This document shows, one piece after another, positions 1 through 11,775 of a stretch of DNA of 64,000 nt (its first letter is position 1; each line of letters opens with the position of its first letter). The position numbers were made by a program, and so were the translations under genes. The notes under the pieces were generated by a model. The model did not search any database. It was not told where the DNA came from and saw only the letters and a program-made list of their open reading frames with translations. The stretch comes from Lycium barbarum (taxonomy: Eukaryota > Streptophyta > Magnoliopsida > Solanales > Solanaceae). The stretch is from contig NC_083344.1 in the NCBI RefSeq assembly GCF_019175385.1, positions 10,258,725-10,322,724 of the forward strand, written 5' to 3'.

Positions 1-739
1 TGTAAATGTACTTTTGTCTAGATATAGATGTATTTGGGACTTTCAAATTGAGATATGAGACGGTGCATCTAACTGGGTCCATACATGGAGACCCTATGAA
101 TGGAGAATAGAGACCAGGAACTATATAACTCTACATGGGAAGGCCCACATGTAGTGAAATTTTTTCCAGACGGAGCCAAAAAGAGGTCAAGGTTTCAACA
201 ACAGCGTAAAACACGTGCTACCTATAAATTCCTACTTAAATACTTACAACACTAACAAGCAAAAAGGCATGTGCAATACGATACGGCGTTGGTGCCAAGT
301 GTCCTAAATGAGGTGCACGCAAAGCGCATGCCAATGACTAAACTTATACTCCCAAATGGTTAAATGAATAATAATAAAAGACAAAAAGATTCACTTGGGT
401 GCGCAAAGCGTTCTTCCGTGGGAGAATTCGGAAAAGGGTCGCACCTCAACGGGTGTGATTTGAGTTTGAAGAGATATAACACTCCAAGAAATATAATTTA
501 GATAGTCTATCCAAATACAAATATTAATAATAGTTTTCCCGTTTCAAACTCATAATCGGTAGGTCACACGCAAACAACTAAACTATTAGGCTCCCCTTCT
601 TATAGTTAACGAATAATGAATAATGAATATGTGATATGGATATTTTTAAGTGGTGTTTATCATCTAAACCATTACGGCTGATTATCTATTACTATCACTT
701 TATTATATGATTCTCAAACTAGATTATTTAATATGATAT
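1..739. other. intergenic, no gene seen
   Basis: AT-rich DNA with no convincing reading frame, splice pattern or repeat that I can define. It ends at the TRIM-like element. Confidence 0.5.
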
Positions 740-1071
740 TGTTAAGAAATGAATTTTGGATCTAACTCGATCCCAAATATTAATTCAAGAAATGAGTATT
801 GTTCAAGTCATATAAAGAGACCACTCATCCTCTTTACCAACTATGAGACTTCTTCACCTCATAACATCTGGGGAAAGCGTAATTTACTATAGGAGCACAA
901 CATCAGAAAATAAGAATTGGTATGAATCTTGCTCCGATACAATGCTAAGAAATGAATATTGAGTTTAACTCAATCTCAAAAATTAGTTCCATATGTGAAA
1001 ATTGACTGAACCATATAAAGAGACTACACATTTCCTTTACCATCAATTTAAGACTTTTTCACATATGCAAA
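740..1071 (-). mobile_element. TRIM-like miniature LTR retrotransposon
   Basis: Two related segments of about 125 bp (740-866 and about 944-1071, roughly three-quarters identical by eye) lie in direct orientation around only about 75 bp. On the minus strand the copy at about 944-1071 is followed directly by TTGTATCGGAGC (about 931-944), close to the TGGTATCAGAGC primer-binding site of plant retroelements primed by initiator-Met tRNA. The 740-866 segment has TG/CA ends. Two short LTRs, a primer site and no coding room is the TRIM layout. No clear polypurine tract or target duplication is visible, so this is probably an old copy. Confidence 0.55.
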
Positions 1072-1175
1072 TATTTTTTATGTGTGTCCATTTATACCAC
1101 TTAGAAAATTGTTACTTACATTAATTAAATATTTACAAAATAAATAAACTTTAAGATTCACAATTTTAAAAAATA

Positions 1176-2069
1176 CTTCTTCTGTCCCAATTTATGTGAC
1201 GATGCTCGGAATTTGAGAGTCAAACGAATTATCTTTTTACAATAATTTTTTTCATATGCGTTTTAATTATTGTAACTTATAGTATATTTTCGTAGTTTTC
1301 AATAATGTTAATTTTATATAAAAAATTTAAAAGATTCTTTGTCCAATGGAAAAAGGTGCAAATATACCCCTCAACTTTGCGATTTAGAGCTGATATACCT
1401 CTCGTTACAAAAGTGGTGTATATATACCCCTGCCATTACAAAATGATGCAAATATACCCCTACCGTTACAAAATGGTGCAAATATACCCTTTTCGCTGAC
1501 GGGATTTAAAAAAAAAAATCATTCAAGTTATTTTTTTAATTAAAAAAAATGCCCCGTGACTTTAAAAAATAAAAGTCTACCAATTGTTTTTAGTAGACAT
1601 ACTTTCTCAAGCCACATAGTAATTTTTTTTTTCTGATGGGTCGGGTCTAGTTCGATTTAAAAAATGGATAGACTTATTTTTTTAAACAAACTAGACTCGA
1701 CACACTAGAAAAACATTACCATGTGCTTTTAGAAAAATATGTCTACTAAAACAAATTGGTAGACTTTTATTTTTTAAAGTCACGGGGCATTTTTTTTAAT
1801 TAAAAAAATAACTTGAATGATTTTTTTTTAAAATCCCGTCAGCGAAAAGGGTATATTTGCACCATTTTGTAACGGTAGGGGTATATTTGCATCATTTTGT
1901 AACGGCAGGGGTATATATACACCACTTTTGTAACGAGAGGTATATCAGCTCTAAATCGCAAAGTTGAGGGGTATATTTGCACCTTTGCCTTGTCCAATTG
2001 TGCCTGCCGAAATCAAGAACTTTAAATCTCAAAAAGCAAAAAATACCACATAGGTTGGAACAGAAAAAA
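1176..2069. mobile_element. Stowaway-like MITE, split by a later insertion
   Basis: The left end (1176, CTTCTTCTGTCCCAATTTATG) and the right end (to 2069, about TTGGAACAGAAAAAA) are inverted copies of the Stowaway-type end usually written CTCCCTCCGTCCCA. The element is bounded by TA at 1174-1175 and 2070-2071, the expected 2-bp target duplication. The two halves total about 250 bp once the 642-bp element inside it (1348-1989) and one copy of its 9-bp duplication are removed. It is non-coding. Confidence 0.75.
1348..1989. mobile_element. Mutator-type palindromic MITE with 9-bp TSD
   Basis: A 642-bp element whose two halves are long inverted repeats of about 270 bp, beginning GGAAAAAGGTGCAAATATAC and ending in its inverse. 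It is flanked by a perfect 9-bp direct repeat, TTGTCCAAT (1339-1347 and 1990-1998). A 9-bp target duplication with long terminal inverted repeats is the signature of Mutator-like elements. It carries no transposase and was inserted into the Stowaway-like element around it. A short open frame across the left arm is just repeat sequence. Confidence 0.85.
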
Positions 2070-2071
2070 TA

Positions 2072-3361
2072 TTACCTAATCGTGACTAATATAAAATTTA
2101 TATACAAAGTAAATATCATTCTTTTATTCATATGATGCAAACACTAATTAGGAGTAACTTGTTTTCTATGTCTGCACAAATCGGACAATAAAGACCATTA
2201 CCGAGTTACTGGTTTAAAAGCTAAAAGCCCCCACCACCGATGATTATGACATGCCATTTAACATTGTTATTTTTCGTTTTTTAATCTTTTGGTCATTGGT
2301 GAATCGAAATGGAGAAAAAGCAAACTATTTTCCTCGAAAGTAAGATAATGATAATAAATAGTTTGCTTTTTATCCTCTCATTACAAAGTTAATTAATCTC
2401 AAACAAAAAGCAACTGTGATGATTTCCACACTTAATACATGTTTATCCCTACCACTGTATAATTACTACTACTACATAGCTACGCAAAATTATCTTTGAA
2501 TTGACAGGTCCTATAAAAAATATTAAAGAGGCAATTACCCATGTTAACTTAATTTCTCTTCAAACTTTTCTCAGGAAGTTTAATTGGGTAGCTGTTTAAA
2601 CTTTTCCATAGCTTTTAGCTTTTAGAAGATAAGTTCTTTATATAGGCCATATTTTTCTTAAAAGTTTTAAAACACTTACGCATGAATCAATCAACTAAAT
2701 ACTTTATCTGTGAGAACACTTCTTTAATTTTATTTTTCCTAAAAAAGTTGTCTAAACACAGACAAATGCTGGAAACCGTTGAATTTCTAAATTACTTTAA
2801 GCAAGTATCAATAGAAAGAATTTTATATACCAAATTGTTGATTTGAAAGATGGGATATTCCACGTAATCAATATTTATTATTTTTTAATAAAAAACACAT
2901 AAAGAATTGGTAATTTATTTAAAATACATTTAATTAAGTTTTTTCAAACTCCTAAAGTGAAAAAATTGAACAGATATGCTTTAGTTTTCTCTGTCTCTGT
3001 GTAGTCATTGTAGTCTGCTAAAATGAACATATAAAATAGTTCCTTTTCTTGTTTTCACGCAAATCTTACACCCGTTTTGAGGTCTCGATTAATTTAAAGT
3101 TACATTGTATACGGTTTATTAAAGAAAAACAACCCTTATTAAATATTTATTCCCGAAAATAAACGTTATGGAAGAAAAAGTTGATAAAACATGAAGAGTG
3201 GGGTCTACTTTTTTCTGGCCATTGCTTGGGTGACCGTGACCTTTGGAGAAGAACTTTTAACCCACTAAAAATCATTGTTCTAACTGTAACTTTTGATCAT
3301 TAACAAGTGTAATACGTCTATTGTAGACTAGGCACCTTAACATGTGTGAGCCCGTGGATGC
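2072..3361. other. intergenic, no gene seen
   Basis: AT-rich DNA without a supportable gene. The only structure noted is the short stem-loop at 2315-2371. Confidence 0.5.
2315..2371. repeat. 16-bp perfect inverted repeat (stem-loop)
   Basis: AAAAAGCAAACTATTT at 2315-2330 is followed after 25 bases by its exact reverse complement at 2356-2371. It could be the core of an eroded MITE or simply chance in AT-rich DNA. No function is claimed. Confidence 0.6.
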
Positions 3362-3371
3362 TAATCCTAGG

Positions 3372-5143
3372 TAAAGGTGGCAACTGGTTGCAACCGGAAC
3401 CGGACCGGTAACCGGTTAGGGAATCGGCCGGTTTCCGGTTAAAAACCGGAACCGCTTAACCGGTTCCGGTTTACCGGTTTGAAATCCCAAACCGGAACGG
3501 TCCAGTTCAAAGTGGTTAAAACTTTTTTTTTTAATTTTTTGTATTATATATATTATAGTATTTATTAGTATATTGTAGGTATATTTACATATGTTATACA
3601 AGTTTATAATTAAAGTTTAAATATTTACTGACTAACAGGCTAACAGCAAGTCAGCAATACAGAATAGTGCTTTTCGTATACATATATATGTATAACTTAT
3701 ATATACTTATATATATGTATAACTTAATATATATACTATATATACTTATATAAGTATATATATACTTATATATATGTATAACTTAATATATATATATACT
3801 ATATATACTTATATATATGTACTATATACTATATATACTTATATATATGTATATTAAGTTATACATATATATACTATATAGACTTATATACTATATATAC
3901 TAACTTAATATATATACTATATATGTATATAAGTATATATATACTTATATACTATATATACTATATACTATATATACTTATATATATGTATAACTTAATA
4001 TATATACTATATATACTATATATACTATATACTATATATACTTATATATATGTATATATGTATAACTTAATATATATACTATATATACTTATATACTATA
4101 TATACTATATATACTTATATATATGTATAACTTAATATATTTACTATATATACTTATATACTATATATACTATATACTATATATACTTATATATATGTAT
4201 AACTTAATATATTTACTATATATACTTATATATATGTATAACTTAATATATTTACTATATATACTTATATACTATATATACTATATACTATATATACTTA
4301 TATATATGTATAACTTAATATATTTACTATATATACTTATATACTATATATACTTAATATATATACTATATAAATTATATATACTTATATACTATATATA
4401 CTTATATATATGTATAACTTAATATACATCTATATTTACCTATATACTATATATACTTATACACTATATATACTTATATACTATATATGCTATATATACT
4501 TATATACTATATATACTTATATATATGTACTATATACTATATATACTTATATATATGTATAACATAATATATATACTATATATACTTATATACTTATATA
4601 CTATATATACTAAATATATATACTTATATACTATATATACTTATATACTATATATACTTATATATATGTATAACTTAATATATATACTATATATACTTAT
4701 ATATATGTACTATATATTATATATGTATATAAGTATATATATACTTATATATATGTATAACTATAAGTATATATATACTTTATATACTTATATATATGTA
4801 CTATATATTTATACTATAAGTATATATAAGTATATATATACTTATATATATGTATAACTATAAGTACTATATATACTTTATATACTATATATACTATATA
4901 TACTATATATACTTATATATATATATATATGTATATGTATATAAGTATATATATATATATACTCTTTTTTTTTTTTTTTAATTTCACCGGTTAAACCGGT
5001 TTAACCGGTCCGGTTCCGGTTTAAAAAATATTGGAACCGGACCGGTAATTTTTAAATGGTTAACCGGAACCGGTTCTACCGGTTCCGATTTAACCGGTCC
5101 GGTTACCGGTTTTAACCGGTTAAACCGAACCGGTTAACAGGTT
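3372..5143. mobile_element. non-autonomous hAT-like element with CCGGTT subterminal arrays
   Basis: Both ends (about 3385-3530 and 4983-5143) are dense arrays of CCGGTT/AACCGG in mirror orientation, surrounding a TA-rich core. The left end reads TAAAGGTGGCAACTGG, like other plant hAT ends (AGGGGTGGCAA). The flanks share TAATCCTAGG (3362-3371 and 5144-5153), which contains an 8-bp duplication as expected for hAT. Subterminal hexamer arrays are known transposase-binding sites in the hAT element Ac. No transposase gene is present; reading frames in the core are low-complexity. Confidence 0.7.
3665..4965. repeat. TA-rich satellite-like array
   Basis: About 1.3 kb made almost only of TATATAC/TTATATA variants, with longer units that recur as blocks (TTATATATATGTATAACTTA followed by ACTATATATAC steps). 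G and C are nearly absent except for single spaced bases. It fills the core of the hAT-like element. Apparent open frames rich in Tyr, Ile and Leu are artefacts of the repeat. Confidence 0.9.
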
Positions 5144-5216
5144 TAATCCTAGGCCTACTTTTTCATAACAAAATTTTGGCTTAATACAAACTTAAAATTA
5201 CAGCAAATTTTATTTA

Positions 5217-5800
5217 GGAGCCGTCTGGACATGATTCCATCCCATGAGATGAAATCATGAGATGAAATCATATTTGGACATACAATTTGGATTTCTTAAG
5301 TTGCAATTTCTTTTATAAACATAAAACCCCCACAAGTTGTGAAAACCATCAAAATTTTCCCAATTCTTATACAATCTTACCAAATGAGTAAATCATAGTT
5401 CATAATAAAATTAATACGTTGCCAGAAGACCTTTCTAAAAAATACAACATCAATTGATCAAACTTTAGTTCAATAAAAAGGAAAATTTAACATGAATATT
5501 AATGTAACTATTCTTTAATATAATCCTCCCACATGATACGAACAATATATCTACCAACTTATGGTTGGTAAACATGATTGGTAAATATATCTACCAACTT
5601 ATGGGTCTTTTTTTTTACAAAAAATAAACGTATGGGTCAAATTTTACATTTATATTATTTGAAATCATGATTTCAAATCCCAAATCATGCCTTTTTGGAT
5701 GATTTAGGATTTCATCTCATGAGATGAAATCAGAGATGAAATCGCATGTCCAAACGCTGATTTCATCTCATGAGAAGAAATCACATGTCCAAACGCCTAC
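5217..5800. mobile_element. Tourist-like (PIF/Harbinger) MITE
   Basis: The ends GGAGCCGTCTGGACATG and CATGTCCAAACGCCTAC are imperfect inverted repeats related to the GGSCNNGTTTGG end of Tourist elements, with TTA at 5214-5216 and 5801-5803 as the 3-bp target duplication. Repeated GATGAAATC/CATCTCATGAGATG motifs lie at both sides. It abuts the next element, so the right TTA could be coincidental. Confidence 0.65.
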
Positions 5801-6240
5801 TTAGACACTCGAATTATGGCGCGTTCCAACTGAACACATGATAAAATATTTCTATTAGACACTTTCGGTTCAAATTTTAGAAAAACTTTTGCGCCTTTTC
5901 TCAAGTGTGCTCACTATGTAAATAAGTTAACTACCTGAAATAAATCATCTCTTTAAATTATACGCATTCATCTTTTGAAATAGATCATCTCTTTAAATTA
6001 TACGCATTCGTCTCAATAAAACCGTAAAGCCCAGACGTTTAGTAATTGAGGCTGATGTGTATAATTAAAGGAGATGACATATTTTATGTAGTTAACTCAA
6101 CTACCTAATAAACATTTCATGAGAATATACACAGAAGTTTTTTCAAAATTTGAATCAAAAGTGTCTAACATATATGAACATTTTATTGTGTGTTCAGGTA
6201 CTCATCGAAACAAATTTTAGTTTAAGTGTCTAAATGAAAT
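5801..6240. mobile_element. palindromic fold-back MITE
   Basis: The left half (TTAGACACTCGAATT, then TAGACACTTTCGG) is matched in inverse in the right half (AAAAGTGTCTA at about 6155, then AAGTGTCTAAAT). The palindrome runs almost end to end with a centre near 6015. An internal direct repeat with TTTAAATTATACGCATTC sits at about 5952 and 5992. It is non-coding, and its family was not assigned. Confidence 0.6.
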
Positions 6241-6790
6241 TTCTGACAAATTTAAGTGGCTATCAATGTATCAAGCCTAAAAAGTTTCTTCTAGTAATTC
6301 TACATTATGGTATTTTTGTACGTTCATGCATGTATGTTCATCAGACCCCACTTGTGAAATTACACTGAATATGTTAGTTGTTGCATTCATGTGTGTCCTC
6401 AATTTACTATATTATCTTTTGCATTCCTTTCATTTGGACTTTAATGAGTATGCATGGTATATGGTATTCCTTTTTTCATTTAGACTTATTCTATGAGAGT
6501 ACAAAATGCAAATTGAATAAGCAAAAGAGAAGGGTGAAATAATGAATACACTACGCTTGCGCGTGTGTGCCATTTTGTTATCCAGGTATATAGACAGCTG
6601 CTAAATACATTGCGTGCATGAGAGATGAGCTAATTATCCTTCTTTTTAATACAATAATTTTTAATGAAAGCAGTTTTGTCTGCTTCTTAGCTAAAAGCAT
6701 AAAAAGTACAAGGAAAATATCAAAACAAAAGATGGATAATGTTGGAGCTCCAATGAGGTGACCTTAGTGCCACGTTACACGATACAATTA
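6241..6790. other. intergenic, no gene seen
   Basis: AT-rich DNA; nothing supportable. Confidence 0.45.
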
Positions 6791-6791
6791 T

Positions 6792-6980
6792 GTGGCGGAG
6801 TCAAAATTTCTACTAAGGGGATTTAAAAAATATAAAGAGTAAACAAACAAAGAAGCCAATATGGTTCAACATCTATTATATATACATAAAAATATAATTT
6901 TAATCTTGTATATGTAAAGTATTTTTTACCCAAGGGGGTTCAAATAAAATCCCTTGGCCCAACCTAGCTTTGCCCTGTAT
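6792..6980. mobile_element. short hAT-like MITE (CAGNGGCGGAG family)
   Basis: It starts GTGGCGGAGTCAAAATTT and ends AGCTTTGCCCTG, an imperfect inverted pair. The body (TTCAACATCTATTATATATAC and TTTTAATCTTGTATATG) is shared with the copies at 10593-10778 and 11586-11775. No clear target duplication is visible. Confidence 0.6.
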
Positions 6981-7075
6981 GCAACTACAACGCTCGATTG
7001 GATATTATTTAGGAGAATAAGACAAAATTTAGGACATATAACAACGGAATCATGGAGAAATCCAGTGGCTGAAAT

Positions 7076-7259
7076 CAGGGGCAGATAACGAATTCATGTG
7101 AATTCAATACTTTCAATTCGAAGTATAAATTTATGTGTAAAAATTATTGGAATTGTAATAAATAATAGATATAAACCTATAATTTTTAAAATATAATGAG
7201 TACAACAAAAGAACCTTAAAAATTGAACTCGTACAACCTAACTTTTGAATCCGCCTCTG
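7076..7259. mobile_element. short hAT-like MITE
   Basis: The ends CAGGGGCAGATAACG and TTGAATCCGCCTCTG form an imperfect inverted repeat of the CAG...CTG type. The flanks share TGAAAT, possibly a decayed 8-bp duplication. It is 184 bp and non-coding. Confidence 0.55.
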
Positions 7260-7879
7260 GTGAAATTAAATATATATGGCAAAATGTACTATTGGTGAAT
7301 TAGCATGATAAAGAACGAAATATTCGGGCTTTTCGTTTGGGGAATACATCAGCCACGTTCTTGGTCTTTGTCATGACCTCCTTTTTTTTTTATTTTAATT
7401 TTGCTAGATGGAGTGAGACCATTCAAGTGATCAGTATTGTTCGCTTTAATTCAACATACATCAATACAATATGTTCGAAATTGTTAATCACAAGACTTAA
7501 TTGTTATATATAATGATTTACACTCACGTTAAATGTATTTTTTTCTCAATCTTGAATTTGTATCTGGTCAGACATTTACACCTTATGTTCTAATTGGATA
7601 TATACACGTTCACATTGCATATTATCAGACTTATTTCAACTCTAATTCAGTAGCCTTTTGTAGTAATTGAGTGAATAGAAAGCCAAGTGCCAGAGCAAAA
7701 TCAGAGCTTAATTTCTTGTGAGCAGTAAGTCAATAATTATATGTCATTTTGAAATCTGTGGCTTCTTAAAGCAAGATTACTAGAAATAGCTTCCTCCAAA
7801 TTTAGAACAAATATAACGCTGAGTACAATGATTATATTGTTCTGACTTCTAACAACGACGACTAGTAATGCAATAAACC
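7260..7879. other. intergenic, no gene seen
   Basis: AT-rich DNA; nothing supportable. Confidence 0.45.
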
Positions 7880-8044
7880 CAGGGGTGGAACTAGTGTAGA
7901 GCTTAGGGATTCAATATATTTAATTCAAATCTTGTGTTTGTTTTGAGAAACTCATTGAATATGTATAAATTATTAATTTTTAGAACTCAATAACGTAAGC
8001 TAGAATCCCGAAACCATCAACTTCAAATCTTAACTCCGTTTATG
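7880..8044. mobile_element. short hAT-like MITE with perfect 8-bp TSD
   Basis: A 165-bp element starting CAGGGGTGGAACTAG and ending AACTCCGTTTATG, with AATAAACC directly repeated at both sides (7872-7879 and 8045-8052). The 8-bp duplication and CAGGGGTGG end fit hAT MITEs. Confidence 0.7.
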
Positions 8045-8209
8045 AATAAACCCAATTTATTTTGGGCACACCATTAAAATTTTTAAGAGTTCTAATATCC
8101 CAAACACCAAAGAAGCCTTGCGTTGAAGAGAGATGATTTTGTGCATTATTATTATTGTTGTTGTTAGGACATAATATCAGTTAGAGCTAGTGTGTGATTT
8201 TCCTCTACT

Positions 8210-8389
8210 AATACTTTTTTTTTTTTGAGATAATTACATTCAGTATCAATTGGGGTACCAATGCTATCAAATTTAGCCCATATTTGAGTTTCTTGCCCAC
8301 AGTAGCCCATATTCAGTTTAAACAAAAAATATTTGTCAAAAAATGACCCATTCCCCTCTTCCTCCCCTTCTCTCTCCACTGCGTCCTTC

Positions 8390-8420
<31 letters not shown>

Positions 8421-8985
8421 TTAAATTTTTTTTGGAGTTCGCTACTGCCTCCTTTTTTTATTTATTTTTTTAATTTCCCATCTCCCTCTGTCACGTCGGA
8501 TCTTTAATTTTGTTTTAGTTTTTTTTTATTTCCCCTCTCCCTCTGTCACACCAGATCTTTGATGTTTGAACAGTTGGTTCTAGTGGCGGTGTTGGAGTTC
8601 GCCGGAGAACGGAACTCCGGTGATGACGGTATATGGGTGTATATGAGTGTATAATACTGTATGTCGGTGTATATGTCGGAGAACGGAACTCCGGCTATGA
8701 CTATATATGGGTGTATATGAGTGTATATGAGTATATGGATTATAATGTTGTATAATATTGCATATGAGTGTATATGGGTATATCAATTATAATACTCTAT
8801 TAAAATTTTTTAAAAAAAACAATAATAACAAAAAAAAAATTAAAAAAAAAAAACACGAAAAAGAAGGAGTCAGTGGAGAGAGAGGGGAGAAGAGGGGAAT
8901 TTTGGGTTAGAGCTTTGCAATGTAAGTTTTGAGCTATTTTTTTTGCAATGTAAGTGACCCAATCGTATATTTATGAAATTTCCCC
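8210..8985. mobile_element. fold-back element with internal minisatellite
   Basis: Arms at about 8345-8395 (TTCCCCTCTTCCTCCCCTTC) and 8860-8905 (GGGGAGAAGAGGGGAA) are inverted copies, with long poly-T and poly-A next to them. The centre holds two GGAGAACGGAACTCCGG blocks and an array of TATATGGGTGTATATGAGTG (about 8625-8790). The outer limits are approximate. It may be Mutator-derived. Confidence 0.5.
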
Positions 8986-9641
8986 TTTTTTTTTATCCTT
9001 TGCGATTTTTTCTCATTTTAAATATAATTAGAACGTGAATGAAATTAGTGTATACCAGTGTATCAGATGTGACGATTTTTTTTAAAAATGTGTTATGTCA
9101 AAAGTGAAGCTCTTCTAGAGGGGTTTACAGAATTTGTGGTGATACCAATAGTTAATTAGTACTAATGCTCACAGCTTAAAACCGGGTGCCAGTTTTGTTG
9201 ATGTGAAGTTTGATGTTTATGTTTATTTTTGTAACCTGTACACTACTAGTAGTTGTGTAGTTTGAAGTTTTTTGTTTCTTTTTTCCATGAAGGATAAGGC
9301 AAATTACGCTACTAAAATGGACTCCAGAAAATATTTATTTCTTGTAAATAGATAATAAGTCTACGAGGAATTAGGTTTTGTAAACATTAATGGTCTTGCG
9401 AGAAAATGCAGTTTTATATTGAATTCTAATTACAAGTTATTAAACCATTTCATTCAACATACTGAAGCTCGTTTAACACCCAGCTTGTCATGATTAAATG
9501 ATAAATTAAGGTGTTATATAATCATGATTAAGTAAAAGATATGTATGTAAATATATATTATATTCATTGGTTTTGTGTGAACATTAAGTAGTGTAAGTAG
9601 TTTTTTTATTTTTTTATTTATGTGATACTGTATTAGACTCA
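8986..9641. other. intergenic, no gene seen
   Basis: AT-rich DNA; nothing supportable. Confidence 0.45.
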
Positions 9642-9950
9642 GGTGCTGTTTGACCATAAATATAAAAAATAAATTCACTTTTTTTGAAATTTTTGAAGTT
9701 GGAGTTAGAGTTGGATTTGTGTTTGGCTATAATTTTTGAAATTGTAGTTTTTGGTAAAATGTAGTTGTAAAAAAATGAAAAAAATGATTTTTTTTTTAAA
9801 AAAAAGTTTTTTGAGTTTTTGGTATTCCGGAATACAACTTCAAGTTGTATTCGGAATATTTATGGCCAAACGCCCAAAAGTGAAAAAAATGAAAAAAATT
9901 ATGGAAAAAAGTGAATAATTTTTATGACCAAACGGCAACTCAAGTTGTGA
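9642..9950. mobile_element. Tourist-like MITE remnant
   Basis: The left end GGTGCTGTTTGACCATAAAT is mirrored by ATTTATGGCCAAACGCC near 9858-9874, with a further ATGACCAAACGGC near 9930-9942. The GTTTGG/CCAAAC ends suggest Tourist. The inner palindrome is centred at about 9835. Limits are uncertain. Confidence 0.5.
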
Positions 9951-10499
9951 AATTGTGAAGTAAATCTTCACTATAGCCAACCTTACTATTAGCTTATCGA
10001 TATGAGTCAAATTCCAACTAGATTAGTGGTACACATAAATGAATATACCACACGTACTTAACAATGACAAAAGCTAAAGAAAGGAAAGAAAAAACTACTT
10101 TTTGTTTCCATAAATAGGGGCGTTATACAGAACATTCTTTTAATACAGGGTATTCTTGTTAAACTAATTGTAGCAAATATAAATAGGGACGTTATATACG
10201 TGCCAGTCAAAAAGTTTGAGAAGCTAAAGGAGGAAATAGCAACAGTATAAGACCAAAGTTCAAGGAAAGAGCTTAATTAACGCCATGATTTGACTGAATA
10301 CATGCATTTGCCTTTTATATAATACAATGGATTAAAATTATATATACTGGCAATATAAATATTTCTTTTAATTATTAGTGTAATTTGACATGCGATAGCA
10401 GGTTAATTATTATTTATTATTAGATTACTAGTTAATTATATCATAAAAATTACCAGTAATTACTTTAAAATGAGTATTTAAGCATTTTACACTAACACT
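9951..10499. other. intergenic, no gene seen
   Basis: AT-rich DNA; nothing supportable. Confidence 0.4.
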
Positions 10500-10931
10500 G
10501 CACCGCATTTGTCCCAATTTATGTGGCACCGTTTCGAGTTCGAGAGTCAAATCCTTCGCATTTTTTGAAATAAAATTTATATATTTAGAGATCAGTGACG
10601 GAGCTAAAATTTTCACTAAGGGGTTCAAAATATGAAAAAGTAAACGCATGAAGAAGTCAAAGGGATTCAACATCTACTATATATACATGAAAAATAATTT
10701 TAACCATGTATAAATAGTATAATTTTCTATCAAATGGGTTTTGGATGAACCCCTTGACCCTTCCTCCATCCGTCCCTGTTAGAGACTATGTGAAAAGTAC
10801 TACATATTAGCTAGTCACAATAATTAAAAATCCAAAATATTTAAAAAATATATATATAAAAAGTTATGGTCAAAAAAATTCGTTTGACTCTCAAAATCTG
10901 AACGGTGCCACATAAAATAGTTCCCCTTTTA
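10500..10931. mobile_element. Stowaway-like MITE, split by a hAT MITE
   Basis: The left end at about 10500 (TTTGTCCCAATTTATGTGGC) and the right end to about 10931 (GGTGCCACATAAAATAG) are the two ends of the same Stowaway-type family seen at 1176 and 16986, including the internal GAGAGTCAAA/TTTGACTCTC pair. The element is interrupted at 10593-10778 by another transposon. The TA duplication is not clear. Confidence 0.65.
10593..10778. mobile_element. hAT MITE with 8-bp TSD, nested in Stowaway
   Basis: A 186-bp element with ends CAGTGACGGAGC and CATCCGTCCCTG, flanked by TTAGAGAT (10585-10592) and TTAGAGAC (10779-10786), an 8-bp target duplication with one change. Its body is shared with 6792-6980 and 11586-11775. 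Confidence 0.8.
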
Positions 10932-11585
10932 TAAAATTTCTTTACTAGGATTTGTTTGGAATTTTCATTTATTAGACGGTGCTGGTTAGTTCATTTTTCT
11001 TCTCCAAAAATAGTGAACACGACTTATCATATTTTTCATTTAGGATAAGCTGTAGCCACACAGTAACAGAGACATTTCCCAAAAAAGAAAAAAAATTGTT
11101 CTTTCAGAATTGTGAACAAAATAAATGTCAAATTAGATTGAGTAAATTTTGGGTTAATAATTTTGTATTATTCCCAACGGGATATTTGGATAATTTAATG
11201 GAACAATAAAATGTTTAACAAACAAAAGCGTGTAAAAGTACAGCTTGCTTTTATATTCACATACAGATAGAAAAGAGCAACTATTTTCAAACTCAATGGA
11301 ATATTTAAGGAAAATCTAACTGGATTTGAGTCATTGACATATGATTTATTGTACTATTTATGAAAGAGAGAGCAGTACTCATACGAGTATATCTATATTT
11401 ATAGAGAGAACCAATTTTCCAGAAGAAAAAAAAAAAGTGAAGCATTTGCAATTAGATTTAAATTATATATATGCTGACATGAATCTTTTACAATATCAGT
11501 ATAATTTAACTTGTTATAAAAGATTAACATTGTTTATTCTAGGTTACCTATTATTGGACTGTTAATGTCATCTAAACCGTCCGAC
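10932..11585. other. intergenic, no gene seen
   Basis: AT-rich. Short open frames here have no recognisable features. Confidence 0.4.
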
Positions 11586-11775
11586 CAGTGGAAGAGTCAG
11601 TATTTTCAGCGAGCTGACTCAAAATATACCCAAGAAATAAACACACAAAGAAGCCAGGGGAATTTAACATATACTATACATACATAAAAATTAATTTTAA
11701 CCTTGTATGTATAATGTAATTTTCGGATGAAGGGGATTCACATGAACTATCTTCTGCCCTGTAGCTCCGCTCATG
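11586..11775. mobile_element. short hAT-like MITE
   Basis: It starts about CAGTGGAAGAGTCAG and ends CCCTGTAGCTCCGCTCATG. The body shares AAAGAAGCCA and TTTTAACCTTGTATGTATAA with 6792-6980 and 10593-10778. No target duplication was found; the limits are approximate. Confidence 0.5.

Noticed and set aside
1305..1499. Small open frame with repeated IYPYRYKM-like units
   Set aside because: It lies in the arm of the Mutator-type MITE and reflects its short internal repeats.
3416..3601. Minus-strand open frame at the start of the hAT-like element
   Set aside because: It is a translation of CCGGTT repeats and AT-rich DNA.
3923..4857. Long open frames rich in Tyr, Ile and Leu
   Set aside because: They are translations of a TA-rich tandem array that is open in several frames; no start context, domain or codon pattern.
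8580..8786. Minus-strand open frame with His/Tyr/Thr repeats
   Set aside because: It comes from the TATATGGGTG minisatellite inside the fold-back element.
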